The notes: a model not told the origin generated them from the sequence alone. Counted from the stretch's first letter, positions 23,584 to 32,424 are shown. The stretch: DNA of 33,256 nt from an uncultured Selenomonadales bacterium (GCA_900321035.1 ONUH01000011.1:79050-112305), one strand, 5' to 3'. Numbers and translations: made by a program.

Positions 23584-25449
23584 ATGAAATTGTTCCGCGC
23601 ATGGAAACGGCGGTTGGCCGCGGCGCTGCTGGCGACGACGGTATTTCTGCCCGCCGCTCCCTTTGTACCGCAGGCGGAAGCGGCAAGCAACACGGACGTT
23701 TTTACGGCGCTGGCCGGTGTGCTTGGCACAGCGGGCATGTACAGCAGTTATCTCTCCGCGATCATGGACGCGGGGAACAACGCTTATTATCAAGAACAGA
23801 CGCGGCTCTATGACGCCCACGAGAACGGCGTGGACCGCAACCCCATGAACCATCAGATCGTCGGGGAAGTGATGGAAGGGCTGGTGGAACGCGGCAACTA
23901 CGTGCTGGATATCCGTTCCCTCCCCTTCCGCTGGAACGTGAACGACAGTGCGGAATTCAACGCGGCCTGCTTCCCGACGAATTACATCACGGTGAACAAA
24001 GGGCTCGTGGTGGGACTGAACGGCAACGTGGACGAGATTGCCGGGGTGCTGGCCCACGAGATGACCCACGGCATCAAGCTGCACGCGGCCTATAATTACG
24101 CCCGCGCGGCGGCGCAGGCCTTCGGCATCAATTTCCTCGGCATGGTCACGGGCGCGGTGCGTCCCGACGTGGTGGGCGTGCTGGCCGATTATTCCGTGGC
24201 GAAGAACGTCATCCTGCCCGCCGAGTACGAAGCCGATGAGGGCGGATTTTACCTTGCCGCCAGCGCCGGATTCAACCCCGGCGGCCCCGCTGCGGCCATG
24301 GCGCGCATGGACTACCTGACGAAGCACCCGGATACCTTCGACCGAAGCTACGGCGCCGACCCTTACGACCATCCGGACACGGACAAGCGCGAAGCGAAGC
24401 TGGCGGCGATGATGTCCGAATACAGCGCGGGCCATGTGACGGTAAATGACAGGAAAGAGATCCTCATCGACGGACAGCCCCTGCTCTCGGCGTCGTATTC
24501 CACCGAGGTTTACGACGACACGCCGGAGCAGGCGTACCTGATCGCGGGCGGACTGGCCCGCGCCTTCCACGAATATACGACGGCGGAGGCCTGGAATTTC
24601 CGCCCCGGCGCGAACGGGCGCATCGACTATTTGGACGACAATCGCGTATATGAATATCTGAAAGACGCCGTGGAGCGCAACCATGCCGAGGCGGATTTGG
24701 AGCGGCTGGTCCGCGCCGCCTATGCCGGTGAGAGCGCCTCGGGCGCGCGGGAGAAGATGGCGGCCGCCGAGAACGAGCGCCTCGCATACTGGCAGGAGCG
24801 CATGGCGAAAAACGCCGCCGCCGACAAGAAGCTGGTCGAGCGGCTTTACAAGAACGCTGACGCCTACAACGACATCAACGAGCCGGAGCTTTCCATCGAA
24901 GAAGGCGCGCGCACGTTTGACTGCGACAATGCCGGCGTGAAGCTCGCGGGCATTTACGCGGTGCGCGGGCGCGCGAAAGCGCTGCAGGGCGACTTCGCGG
25001 GCGCGATGGAAGACTGCGATTACGCCGTGAGCCTCGACCCGAACGACGCCTATGTTTACCTGAACCGCGCCGAGACAAAACGGGCGCAGGGTCTGCCGGA
25101 GGAAGCCCTCTTGGATATCCGGCGCAGCATTTCCCTTGATCCGAAAGCCATCGCCGCCCACAAGATGGCCGCCGACGTGGAGGACGAGCTGGGCAACACC
25201 GAAGCCGCCCTTGCGGATTACGCCAATTACCACAAATTGGTGCCGGACGCGCCGGACATTCCCGACGAATACTATAAGCGCATCGACCCGAAGCGGTGGG
25301 AGCGCATGGAAAAAGAGCGCGCGAAGGAACAGGAGAAGGCCCGCAAAGAGCGCGAGGCGAAAAAAGCGGAAGCGGAAAAAAAGGCCGAAAAGGAAAAAGA
25401 CGCGAAGCAAAACGCGGAAGCGAAGACCGACGTCAAGCCCGCCGCTTAA
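23584..25449 (+). CDS. Exported M48 metallopeptidase with TPR region (621 aa)
   Basis: This is a paralogue of the preceding gene with the same order: signal peptide (MKLFRAWKRRLAAALLATTV, cleavage near AEA-ASN), HEMTH zinc motif (158-162), third ligand in PAEYEADEGG (E214), ASAGFNPGGPAAAMARMDYL, a helical linker (ENERLAYWQERMAKNAAADK), and TPR-like units (RGRAKALQGDFAGAMEDCDY; YLNRAETKRAQGLPEEALLD). It differs by a C-terminal Lys/Glu/Ala tail of about 50 residues (KERAKEQEKARKEREAKKAE). GGAGGGG precedes the ATG. Own promoter and upstream terminator make it a separate unit. Role: probably proteolysis or chaperoning in the periplasm; substrates unknown. Confidence 0.9.
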   Translation: MKLFRAWKRRLAAALLATTVFLPAAPFVPQAEAASNTDVFTALAGVLGTAGMYSSYLSAIMDAGNNAYYQEQTRLYDAHENGVDRNPMNHQIVGEVMEGLVERGNYVLDIRSLPFRWNVNDSAEFNAACFPTNYITVNKGLVVGLNGNVDEIAGVLAHEMTHGIKLHAAYNYARAAAQAFGINFLGMVTGAVRPDVVGVLADYSVAKNVILPAEYEADEGGFYLAASAGFNPGGPAAAMARMDYLTKHPDTFDRSYGADPYDHPDTDKREAKLAAMMSEYSAGHVTVNDRKEILIDGQPLLSASYSTEVYDDTPEQAYLIAGGLARAFHEYTTAEAWNFRPGANGRIDYLDDNRVYEYLKDAVERNHAEADLERLVRAAYAGESASGAREKMAAAENERLAYWQERMAKNAAADKKLVERLYKNADAYNDINEPELSIEEGARTFDCDNAGVKLAGIYAVRGRAKALQGDFAGAMEDCDYAVSLDPNDAYVYLNRAETKRAQGLPEEALLDIRRSISLDPKAIAAHKMAADVEDELGNTEAALADYANYHKLVPDAPDIPDEYYKRIDPKRWERMEKERAKEQEKARKEREAKKAEAEKKAEKEKDAKQNAEAKTDVKPAA

Positions 25450-25473
25450 GCCGCCGCATGACAAAAGAGCCGC

Positions 25474-25500
25474 TTGCAAATTCCGGCGATTCCATATAAT
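25474..25500 (+). promoter_or_regulatory. Promoter for the FtsA-like gene
   Basis: TTGCAA (25474-25479) and TATAAT (25495-25500) are 15 bp apart, a short spacer. It lies 47 bp before the ATG. Confidence 0.6.
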
Positions 25501-25547
25501 ATAAAAAGGCTGAAAATACCCGTAAGCATTTGGGAGGGATTGAACGA

Positions 25548-28121
25548 ATGGCAACCGAGAAGGCCGCGGCCAAAAAGACCAGCCGCGCGAAAAAATCCGA
25601 AGGCGAAGAAAAGAAGACCGCCAAAGACGCGGAGCGTTCCGCCGCAAAACCGAAAACCACGAAGAAACCGGCAAAAAAGCCCGCAAAGGCTTCTGATACA
25701 CGCAAGACCGCGTCCCAAAAGGAGCACATCTTCGCCCTCGATATCGGCACCCGCAGCGTGATCGGCATCGTCGCCGACCAGGAGGCCGACGGTTCCATGA
25801 CCGTTCTCCAAACCACCCGCCGCGAACATAAGACGCGCGCCATGCTCGACGGGCAGATTCACGACGTGCCGCAGGTCGCCGCCGTCATCCGGGAAGTGAA
25901 AGCCGCGCTGGAGGAAAGCGTCGGACCGCTGAAAAGCGTCGCCGTCGCCGCCGCCGGACGCGCGCTCTATACCATGACTTCCGAGGCGACCATGGACTGC
26001 ACCGGCGTCATCACCGCCGAGGACGAGCATCTGCTGGACTTCGCCGGCGTGCAGGCGGCGCAGTCGGAGCTGGCCGCATCCTCCGAGATTGACGACCCGA
26101 CGCACTATTACTGCGTCGGCTACAGCACGATCAAATATACGCTGGACGGCGTCCAGCTGAAATCCCTCGTCGGCCAGCGGGGCGAAAAAGCCACGGCTTC
26201 CATCATCGCCACCTTTTTGCCCCGGCAGGTCATCGACTCCATGGACTCGGCGCTGGTTTCCACGGGCCTCGCCCTCCGCGCCGTCACGCTGGAGCCGATT
26301 GCCGCCATCAACGTACTGATCCCGCCGACCATGCGCCATTTGAACCTTGTCTTGGTGGATATCGGCGCGGGCACTTCCGACGTGGCCATCACGAAGAACG
26401 GCAGCGTCATCGCCTACGGCATGGTTCCCCAGGCCGGCGACGAGATCACCGAAGCCATCAGCCAGCACTTCCTGCTGGATTTCAACGTCGCGGAGCGCAT
26501 CAAGCGCGACGCCGCAAGCGGTCAGGACGTGTCCTTCACCGACATACTCGGCATGGAATACCATCTCACCGCGGAAGAAGTCTTTACGCCGATCCTGCCC
26601 GCCGTCGAGAACCTCGCCGAAGCCATAGCGCGTCAGATCATGACGCTGAACGACACAGAGCCGCAGGCGGTGCTTTTGGTCGGCGGCGGTTCGCTGACGC
26701 CGCACCTTGCGGAGCTCGTCGCGAAAGCCCTGTCGCTGCCCCTGCCCCGCGTCGCCGTTCGCCACCCCGACTCCGTGGACGGCGTCAACGCGCTGCCGCC
26801 GGAGCTGACGCAGCCCGACGCGGTAACGCCGCTGGGCATCCTGAAAATCGCGTCGCTGAACACGCTCCATTTCCAGACCGCTTACATCTCGGGCAAGGAG
26901 CACCGGCTCTTCCATTTCCGCGACCTGACCGTATCCGACGCGCTGTTGGCTGCGGGCGTCCACCTGCAGCAGGAAAACGCGCCCGAAGTAGGCGTTCACG
27001 TTTTCGTGGACGGCGTGATGAAATTCTTCCCCGGTAAGTCAGGCTCCGCGCCCACCATCACCATGAACGGAAAGCCCGTTTCCCTGGACGACCTGATCGA
27101 GGACGGCGCGAAGCTTGAAATCGCCGCGGGCGAGGAAGCGGCCCTTCCCACCGTGACCGTGGCGGACATCATGGAAGATCAGGCGCCCTATATCCTTTAT
27201 ATCAACGGCAACAAGAAAGAACTTGCCCCCGGCCTGATCGTCAACGAGGAGCCTGCCGACAGCAAGCAGGTCCTCTCGGACGGCGACTCCGTGGAGCGGC
27301 GGGAAACGTTCAGCGTCGGCGAAGCGTTGAAAACGGCCGGCTATCCGCCCACAGGCAAGAAGATCAAATACAAGCTGAACGGCGCCGAGACGCAGTTCTC
27401 CTGCATTCCCGAGATTCTCCTGAACGACCAGCCCGCCACGCTCTCCATGAGCGTCCACGACGGCGACCGGCTCGAATACATCCTGCCGGACGACCCGAAG
27501 CTCGGCGAAGTGCTCGGCCTCAAAGAACGGGATACGAGCCTCATCGTCTATTTCAACGGCGCGGAAAAGAAGATCCCCTCCGCCACCGTGATGCTGGAAA
27601 TGAACGGCCGCCCCGCCAACGCGAACACCCTCGTCGTCGAAGGGTGCAGCGTGCAGTACGAGATTTCCGAGCGGCGCGCCACCGACGTCAGCGCCGTGCT
27701 GGCCGCGGTGGGCTTCGAGCCCCCGGCTGCGGGCAGCGGTCTGGTCGTCACCATCACGGTCAACGACAAGCCCGCGACCTTCAGCACCCCCATCATGAAC
27801 GGCGATCAGGTGGACGTGGATATCCATCTTTCCGAAAAACCGACTGCAAAAGCGGCTCGGATTCCCGCCATGCCCACCTCTCCCGCCGCGCCTCCACCGG
27901 CGGCGCCTGCCGCAGAGGTTCCCACGACCGCTGAAGCAGCCGCTCCGCAAGCGGCGACGGAAGCGTCTGCGGGCAAGGACGGCCTCCTGGCCGATTACCT
28001 CGCCCAAATCGAGAAGGAAAAAGGCGGGCAGCCGGCACAGGCGGCCGCATCTCCCGCGGGCAAGGACGGTCTCCTGGCCGATTATCTCGCCCAGATCGAG
28101 AAGGAAAAGGCGTCGAAATAA
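25548..28121 (+). CDS. FtsA/PilM-like actin-fold protein with ubiquitin-like repeats
   Basis: The protein has 857 residues, about twice the size of FtsA. Residues 1-58 are Lys/Ala-rich and histone-like. The actin-like core follows: phosphate-1 motif FALDIGTRSVIG (about 62-73), an SHS2/1C-type insert (100-200), phosphate-2 LVLVDIGAGTSDVAI (about 268-282) and adenosine motif VLLVGGGSLTP (about 375-385). From about 465 on lie several small beta-grasp-like units with N-G-x-x turns (ITMNGKPVSLDDL; ILYINGNKKELAPG; YKLNGAETQFSC; IVYFNGAEKKIPSA; ITVNDKPATFST). An Ala/Pro linker ends in two copies of GKDGLLADYLAQIEKEK. It is annotated in relatives as a cell-division FtsA-domain protein. It is monocistronic. 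ATPase binding is well supported; its role in division or pili is inferred. Confidence 0.88.
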   Translation: MATEKAAAKKTSRAKKSEGEEKKTAKDAERSAAKPKTTKKPAKKPAKASDTRKTASQKEHIFALDIGTRSVIGIVADQEADGSMTVLQTTRREHKTRAMLDGQIHDVPQVAAVIREVKAALEESVGPLKSVAVAAAGRALYTMTSEATMDCTGVITAEDEHLLDFAGVQAAQSELAASSEIDDPTHYYCVGYSTIKYTLDGVQLKSLVGQRGEKATASIIATFLPRQVIDSMDSALVSTGLALRAVTLEPIAAINVLIPPTMRHLNLVLVDIGAGTSDVAITKNGSVIAYGMVPQAGDEITEAISQHFLLDFNVAERIKRDAASGQDVSFTDILGMEYHLTAEEVFTPILPAVENLAEAIARQIMTLNDTEPQAVLLVGGGSLTPHLAELVAKALSLPLPRVAVRHPDSVDGVNALPPELTQPDAVTPLGILKIASLNTLHFQTAYISGKEHRLFHFRDLTVSDALLAAGVHLQQENAPEVGVHVFVDGVMKFFPGKSGSAPTITMNGKPVSLDDLIEDGAKLEIAAGEEAALPTVTVADIMEDQAPYILYINGNKKELAPGLIVNEEPADSKQVLSDGDSVERRETFSVGEALKTAGYPPTGKKIKYKLNGAETQFSCIPEILLNDQPATLSMSVHDGDRLEYILPDDPKLGEVLGLKERDTSLIVYFNGAEKKIPSATVMLEMNGRPANANTLVVEGCSVQYEISERRATDVSAVLAAVGFEPPAAGSGLVVTITVNDKPATFSTPIMNGDQVDVDIHLSEKPTAKAARIPAMPTSPAAPPPAAPAAEVPTTAEAAAPQAATEASAGKDGLLADYLAQIEKEKGGQPAQAAASPAGKDGLLADYLAQIEKEKASK

Positions 28122-28133
28122 GATAACGACAAC

Positions 28134-28302
28134 GGGGCTGTCGCAAAAAATGTGGAGTCAAAAATTTGTACTCCACATTTTTTTCATGGCAAAGACATAC
28201 CCGGATAAATCACATACAAGACAAGAGCTTCACGATTTGTTAGAATATTTCTCGATTACAAAAAGGGATTATCGCAAGAAGAAATCTTCCTGCGACAGCC
28301 CC
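28134..28302. mobile_element. Small IS-like element (MITE candidate) with 12-bp inverted ends
   Basis: GGGGCTGTCGCA (28134-28145) is perfectly inverted as TGCGACAGCCCC (28291-28302), enclosing 169 bp. The ends resemble those of IS1182-type elements (GGGGCTGTTGCA). The interior is AT-rich, unlike its neighbours, and holds a 14-bp-stem terminator and a short open frame without recognisable similarity. No clear target duplication is seen. An alternative is a compound terminator structure. Confidence 0.5.
28145..28183. terminator. Terminator after the FtsA-like gene
   Basis: AAAAAATGTGGAGT (28145-28158) pairs perfectly with ACTCCACATTTTTT (28170-28183). T runs occur on both strands. It lies inside the left end of the IS-like element. 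Confidence 0.9.
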
Positions 28303-28332
28303 TTTTTAATTGTTTGCTTTCCCGTTTACATG

Positions 28333-30432
28333 TCAGAAGCTCCAGGTCGCGCCGAGCTGCACGCTGCCGCCGCGCTGCTTTCCGGCCCAGCCGGTCACGC
28401 CGAGGTCGAGCTTCAGCGGACCGTCGCCCGGCTTCACCTGCCAGCCCAGCTCCAGCATTCCGCTGCTGCCTTTGAGGCTCGGACTCGGTACGCCGTTGCC
28501 GCTGAAGGTCGCCCTCGCGTCGCCGTTGAACTCGTACTGATAGGCAAGACCGCCGTAGAAGCTGTTCCGCTCGTTGACCTTATGCGTGAGCCGCGCGCCG
28601 ATGCGGATGCGGTGGCTGTCCACCGCGTCGAAATGCCCGCGCTCGTCGTCCATGCCCGCGATATGGACCGTCGTGTCGTCCCCCGCCTGATGGCTGTAGA
28701 AATATTTGAAGTAGCCGTCGAGGGTGTTGCCTTTGCCGAGGTCGAAGGCTTTGCCCGCGCCGAGGTGCGCCGCGAAATAGTTCGACGAACTGTCATAGTC
28801 CACCTTGCCGACGCCGTCAAGGTTTCCGTCGTAGTCCGAGGTCACGCGTCCGCCCCGCAGGCTTCCCTCGTAATAGAAGCCGTCGTGATTGACCTGGCGA
28901 GCCATGACGCCGACGCCGAAGTAGTGCGCCTTACCGTCGCCCCGGGTGCCGTCGTCGAGGTGGCTGTCATAGCTGCCGCCGCCATATTCCACCATCGGGC
29001 CGAAGAGCAGCTTGCCCTGCGCGTTGGAAAGCTCACGGGCGAAGCCGATGTTCAGCCCGAAGCCTTTCGTATTGACATAGGAGCCGCTTTCCGCCCGCAT
29101 GCTCGACCCGCCAAACGCGGCGAAGGGGGTGAAGGCATTCGGCGCGGGCGTGCCTGTCGCCCCCTGCTCGTTGGCGTTCGCTTTCTCCGCCGCTTCGAGG
29201 GCGACGGCGTTGGCCGCCTGGGCGAAGCCCTGGGAGGCCAGCATATCCGCCCCCGCGTTGACGAAGGTCGTGGTGGCGGCGCGGGTCTCCACGAGGGACT
29301 TAGCCTGTTCGTTTGCGCTTTCGTCCACGTCCGAGACGGTGGCCGTGATGTCGTTCGTGTTCTGCGCGATGGTGAATTTGTAGGATTTGTTCACGGTCAG
29401 GCTTGTCGCTTTCGGCGGCGTAGTCAACGTCGTGGTGGTGGCCGTGCCTGTGAACCCGTTGGCGTTCTTGAGCAGGGTCACGCTGTCGCCTTTGGAGAGG
29501 TTCACGCCCGTCAGCGCCGCCGCGCCGATGGTCACGCCGTCCAATGTCGTCGCGCCGCCGTTCACGGTCAACATAGGAACAGGATCGTTTGCGGCAATAT
29601 CGGACGGCAGATAGAAGTTCAAATTTTGCACGTAATTGATATTTCCTGTAACGACGACACCTTTTGCGGCAATGTTCAGCGTGTTGCCCGTAGACAAATT
29701 ATCGGATCCTCCACCGTTGATATGTCCGATTGTCAGTTGCTTCAGGACATTGACGATATTATCGCTCGCAACCCCTCCGTAAGCGGAGCCGCCAGATACC
29801 GTCGCACCACTAAGGTCGCCGCCCGAAAGATTGACGATATTGCCTATGGCGTTGCCGTGTTCGCTGTAACCGCCTGCAATCGTCATATACCCAGAACCGC
29901 CCTTGATATTGACAATATTTTCTCTGGCATTGCCATAGGTATAGCCATCTAAGCCAGTGCCAAAGCCGCCAAAAACAGTTCCGAGAATCGTGTCTCCGGA
30001 AATGTTGACAGTATTCTTGGAAACAGTTCCCAGCACCGTAACCGCGCCACAAACGCTATTCCATGTCCCGCCGTTGACGTTGAGCGTAAAATCCTCTACC
30101 AAACCAGCAGGTTGTAAACCCGCCCTCACCAGGTAAAGTCCAGCATTTCCGGCTCCTGACAGCGTAAGTGTTTTATATCCTTGCATTACAAACGAATTTT
30201 CAATATATCCTTCAATGTTTCCGGCATCCGTTTTCACAAGCTTTATCGCATTCGCCTCAGGAGTAACAGTTCCAGGAAAAGGAAAAGGATTGCCCGAGCC
30301 ATCAATATAAAAATCCCCATCCCATGTCACTTCCGCCGCCATTGCCACGCCCGGCGCGAATATCGCCCCGCCCATCAGCAGCGCGCCCAAAATCAATCTC
30401 GTCAGTTTTCTTTCGTTGTACTTGCGTTTCAT
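28333..30432 (-). CDS. Autotransporter (type Va) with beta-helix-like passenger
   Basis: The protein has 699 residues from ATG 30432, which follows AAGGGGACGGAGAT. The signal peptide is MKRKYNERKLTRLILGALLM and ends near AMA. The passenger (to about 400) has short repeated strands rich in Gly, Asn and Ser (NIVNLSGGDLSGATVSGGSA; IVNIKGGSGYMTIAGGYSEH), typical of a surface beta-helix. A linker leads to the beta-barrel (about 430-699) with a final GGSVQLGATWSF, ending in Phe as needed for BamA-dependent insertion. It proves an outer membrane. The passenger function is not recognisable; it carries no protease or adhesin motif I can name. It is convergent with the FtsA-like gene and diverges from the LuxR gene. 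Confidence 0.92.
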   Translation of the reverse strand: MKRKYNERKLTRLILGALLMGGAIFAPGVAMAAEVTWDGDFYIDGSGNPFPFPGTVTPEANAIKLVKTDAGNIEGYIENSFVMQGYKTLTLSGAGNAGLYLVRAGLQPAGLVEDFTLNVNGGTWNSVCGAVTVLGTVSKNTVNISGDTILGTVFGGFGTGLDGYTYGNARENIVNIKGGSGYMTIAGGYSEHGNAIGNIVNLSGGDLSGATVSGGSAYGGVASDNIVNVLKQLTIGHINGGGSDNLSTGNTLNIAAKGVVVTGNINYVQNLNFYLPSDIAANDPVPMLTVNGGATTLDGVTIGAAALTGVNLSKGDSVTLLKNANGFTGTATTTTLTTPPKATSLTVNKSYKFTIAQNTNDITATVSDVDESANEQAKSLVETRAATTTFVNAGADMLASQGFAQAANAVALEAAEKANANEQGATGTPAPNAFTPFAAFGGSSMRAESGSYVNTKGFGLNIGFARELSNAQGKLLFGPMVEYGGGSYDSHLDDGTRGDGKAHYFGVGVMARQVNHDGFYYEGSLRGGRVTSDYDGNLDGVGKVDYDSSSNYFAAHLGAGKAFDLGKGNTLDGYFKYFYSHQAGDDTTVHIAGMDDERGHFDAVDSHRIRIGARLTHKVNERNSFYGGLAYQYEFNGDARATFSGNGVPSPSLKGSSGMLELGWQVKPGDGPLKLDLGVTGWAGKQRGGSVQLGATWSF

Positions 30433-30845
30433 ATCTCCGTCCCCTTTCGATGCTTTTGAATAAACCGCCCGTTCCTTAGTCATACGCAATGAACGGGCTC
30501 ATTATAAAACATGTATCCTGCAACTGTTCACTTGTAAGCGTAATAGTTCCCTCCTCTGCTATATGTTCCAATCTCCCTATGAGGATATACCTCGGCGATT
30601 CGAGGCCGACAGGAAAATTTCCTTTTGCCCTCTCGTACAGTTTTGCCTTGTAAGCAGGGGGAAACCGGTAAAATCAACCTGTACCCGCGTACAGTTTTGC
30701 AATTTTATCCGCTAATCAGGGCGTTCTTATTGCCGATACAGAAATTATGGCTTATAATATTTTTGTGAAATTGTTATCCTTAACAAGAAATGATTTGCAT
30801 TTAATTTTTTCATTTTGATTGCCAATTTGAATCGAAAAGGATTTG
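30433..30845. promoter_or_regulatory. Divergent regulatory region, autotransporter and LuxR gene
   Basis: This 413-bp gap holds no gene. For the autotransporter, a minus-strand TATAAT (30501-30506) has TGAACA (30525-30530) 18 bp upstream. Further on are two copies of CGTACAGTTTTGC (30634-30646, 30688-30700). The AT-rich stretch just before the LuxR gene (30740-30840) probably carries its promoter, but no box stands out. Confidence 0.5.
30634..30700 (+). repeat. Direct repeat CGTACAGTTTTGC
   Basis: Two identical 13-bp copies (30634-30646 and 30688-30700) are 54 bp apart, about five helical turns, in the gap between the autotransporter and the LuxR gene. The position suits a pair of regulator-binding sites. 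Confidence 0.6.
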
Positions 30846-32363
30846 ATGAACGTGACTCCTGCATCTTTATCGCCGATATCGCGTTCCATTAGCTTACAAA
30901 AAACTGTCGGCGCAGATATATGCACCGTGTCCCTGTTCGTGGCCAATGCGCTGTACTTTTTCTGGGCCACCACGGTGTACATGGCGCTTCATTTTGCCGG
31001 CATCGACTGGCCGCAAACCTTTTTCTCTTCCATTATCCCCGGTACGGAAATGTTGCCGGATCTTTGCATGATGTTGGCGGTTTTCTCCGGCACCGTGTGC
31101 TACGGGCTCCGGCCTACATACTGGCAGCGGTCTCTGCTTCCGGTGCTGGCGGCGATCATGCTTTCCGTAATGGCGTTCCCATTCGTGGCCACCGGCCCCC
31201 GCCTGTTGCTGCTTGCCTTCTTTATGGCACTTTCAGGGGGCGTGTTTGCGCTGATTTTCCATTTGGTTTCCCTGCACGTGGCGCCGGACGTGACTGGTCG
31301 CTTCTTCGGTTTTTCGACCGCCTTTTCCCTGCTGTTGCAGTCTGGTTTCCATGCTGTGCTGGACGCCTCGTTGACCGGCTTCCTGACTGCCTCGGTGCTG
31401 TGCATGGGCGGTCTGGCAATGCTATTGCCCAAATGCCTGGAACAACTTGCCTTGATGGAACCGCCGGCGGCTGAACAAACTGCGGAACAAACGTCTCCCC
31501 GTGTCGATATATCCGTTTTCGGCTGGTCCGTACCCATGACGCTTTTGATTGTCGTCCTGCTGTCCCTGCTCCATGGCATTGGGGACCTGTATATGGACGC
31601 TTATCACAATTTTAATGATGTGTTTGGATTCTCCCGCCTGTCCTATTGCGCAGGTTCCATCGCGGCCGGTTATTTTGCCGACCGCAACCGGCTGTATTTG
31701 CCCTTGGCCGCACTGTTTGCCAAAGCACAGGACATTTTGGATATCTGGGTCGGACAAGAACAGGTTTTGTATTATCCACTTCATTATTTTGGCGATTTCA
31801 TGAATGGTTTCTTTACCCTGTTCATCATTCTGGCCTTTATAGACCTCGCCGCCCACCGGCCATCGCTGAAGCCCTGGGCCGTAACCGGTCGTTCCTTGCA
31901 GATGTTTACCGTCAGCGTGGCCACTGTTTTCGGTGCTTTTATACTGGATGCAGACAAACTGTTTTTTACGTTGCTGTATGTATTAGCCATTGTCGGGTGC
32001 CTGGTCATTGTTTTTTACAGCAGTGCCCTGCGTTTTACCCTTGGTTCCGCCGCAGCGGATTCTGCCGCAGCGGAGATAATAACCTCTCTCCCCGCCCCGG
32101 AGGCGACAACCCCGCTCCCCACAGCAGAAGTAACAACCTCTCTCCCCGCCCCGGATTACTGCGCCCGCTATGGGTTGACCCAGCGAGAGAGCGAGGTGCT
32201 GGATTGTATTCTTTCTGGCCAAAGCATTTCCGAAATCAGCGAAGCGCTTTTCATCAGCCAGCGAACTGTCAAGTTTCACATCACCAACCTGCTGCGCAAG
32301 ACCGGCGCCACTTCGCAAAAGGAATTGCTCCTGCTGCTGTACGAAAAGCAGGGAAAATTATAA
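30846..32363 (+). CDS. Membrane-bound LuxR-type regulator with MFS-like sensor
   Basis: The protein has 505 residues. The first ~400 hold about twelve hydrophobic segments in MFS-like order (VSLFVANALYFFWATTVYMA near 25; ALIFHLVSLHVAPDVTGRFF; LLIVVLLSLLHGIGDLYMDA). A short Ala/Thr/Pro linker contains a 27-bp minisatellite. The C-terminus is a LuxR/GerE helix-turn-helix: YGLTQRESEVLDCILSGQSI, SEISEALFISQRTVKFHITN. Such transporter-like regulators are common in Negativicutes and Eggerthella-type Actinobacteria; ligand and targets are generally unknown. ATG 30846 is preferred over the adjacent TTG. No receiver domain is present, so signalling is probably by ligand or membrane cue. It may control the divergent autotransporter. 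Confidence 0.9.
   Translation: MNVTPASLSPISRSISLQKTVGADICTVSLFVANALYFFWATTVYMALHFAGIDWPQTFFSSIIPGTEMLPDLCMMLAVFSGTVCYGLRPTYWQRSLLPVLAAIMLSVMAFPFVATGPRLLLLAFFMALSGGVFALIFHLVSLHVAPDVTGRFFGFSTAFSLLLQSGFHAVLDASLTGFLTASVLCMGGLAMLLPKCLEQLALMEPPAAEQTAEQTSPRVDISVFGWSVPMTLLIVVLLSLLHGIGDLYMDAYHNFNDVFGFSRLSYCAGSIAAGYFADRNRLYLPLAALFAKAQDILDIWVGQEQVLYYPLHYFGDFMNGFFTLFIILAFIDLAAHRPSLKPWAVTGRSLQMFTVSVATVFGAFILDADKLFFTLLYVLAIVGCLVIVFYSSALRFTLGSAAADSAAAEIITSLPAPEATTPLPTAEVTTSLPAPDYCARYGLTQRESEVLDCILSGQSISEISEALFISQRTVKFHITNLLRKTGATSQKELLLLLYEKQGKL
32081..32155 (+). repeat. In-frame 27-bp minisatellite in the LuxR linker
   Basis: Three units begin at 32081, 32108 and 32135; units 1 and 3 share AACCTCTCTCCCCGCCCCGG. 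They encode TSLPAPEAT, TPLPTAEVT and TSLPAPD, nine residues each, in the linker between membrane part and DNA-binding domain. Confidence 0.85.
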
Positions 32364-32384
32364 TTGCAAAGGGAACAACAGACT

Positions 32385-32424
32385 AAAGGGGCTGTTGCAC
32401 TAATTTGGTGCAACAGCCCCTTTT
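32385..32424. terminator. Terminator after the LuxR gene
   Basis: AAAGGGGCTGTTGCAC (32385-32400) pairs perfectly with GTGCAACAGCCCCTTT (32408-32423), with a following T run. The arms contain GGGGCTGTTGCA, nearly the end sequence of the element at 28134-28302. Confidence 0.93.

Noticed and set aside
28150..29952. A 600-codon open frame on the plus strand
   Set aside because: It is antisense to the autotransporter over nearly its whole length, has no ribosome site and no recognisable domain. Long antisense frames are expected in GC-rich DNA.
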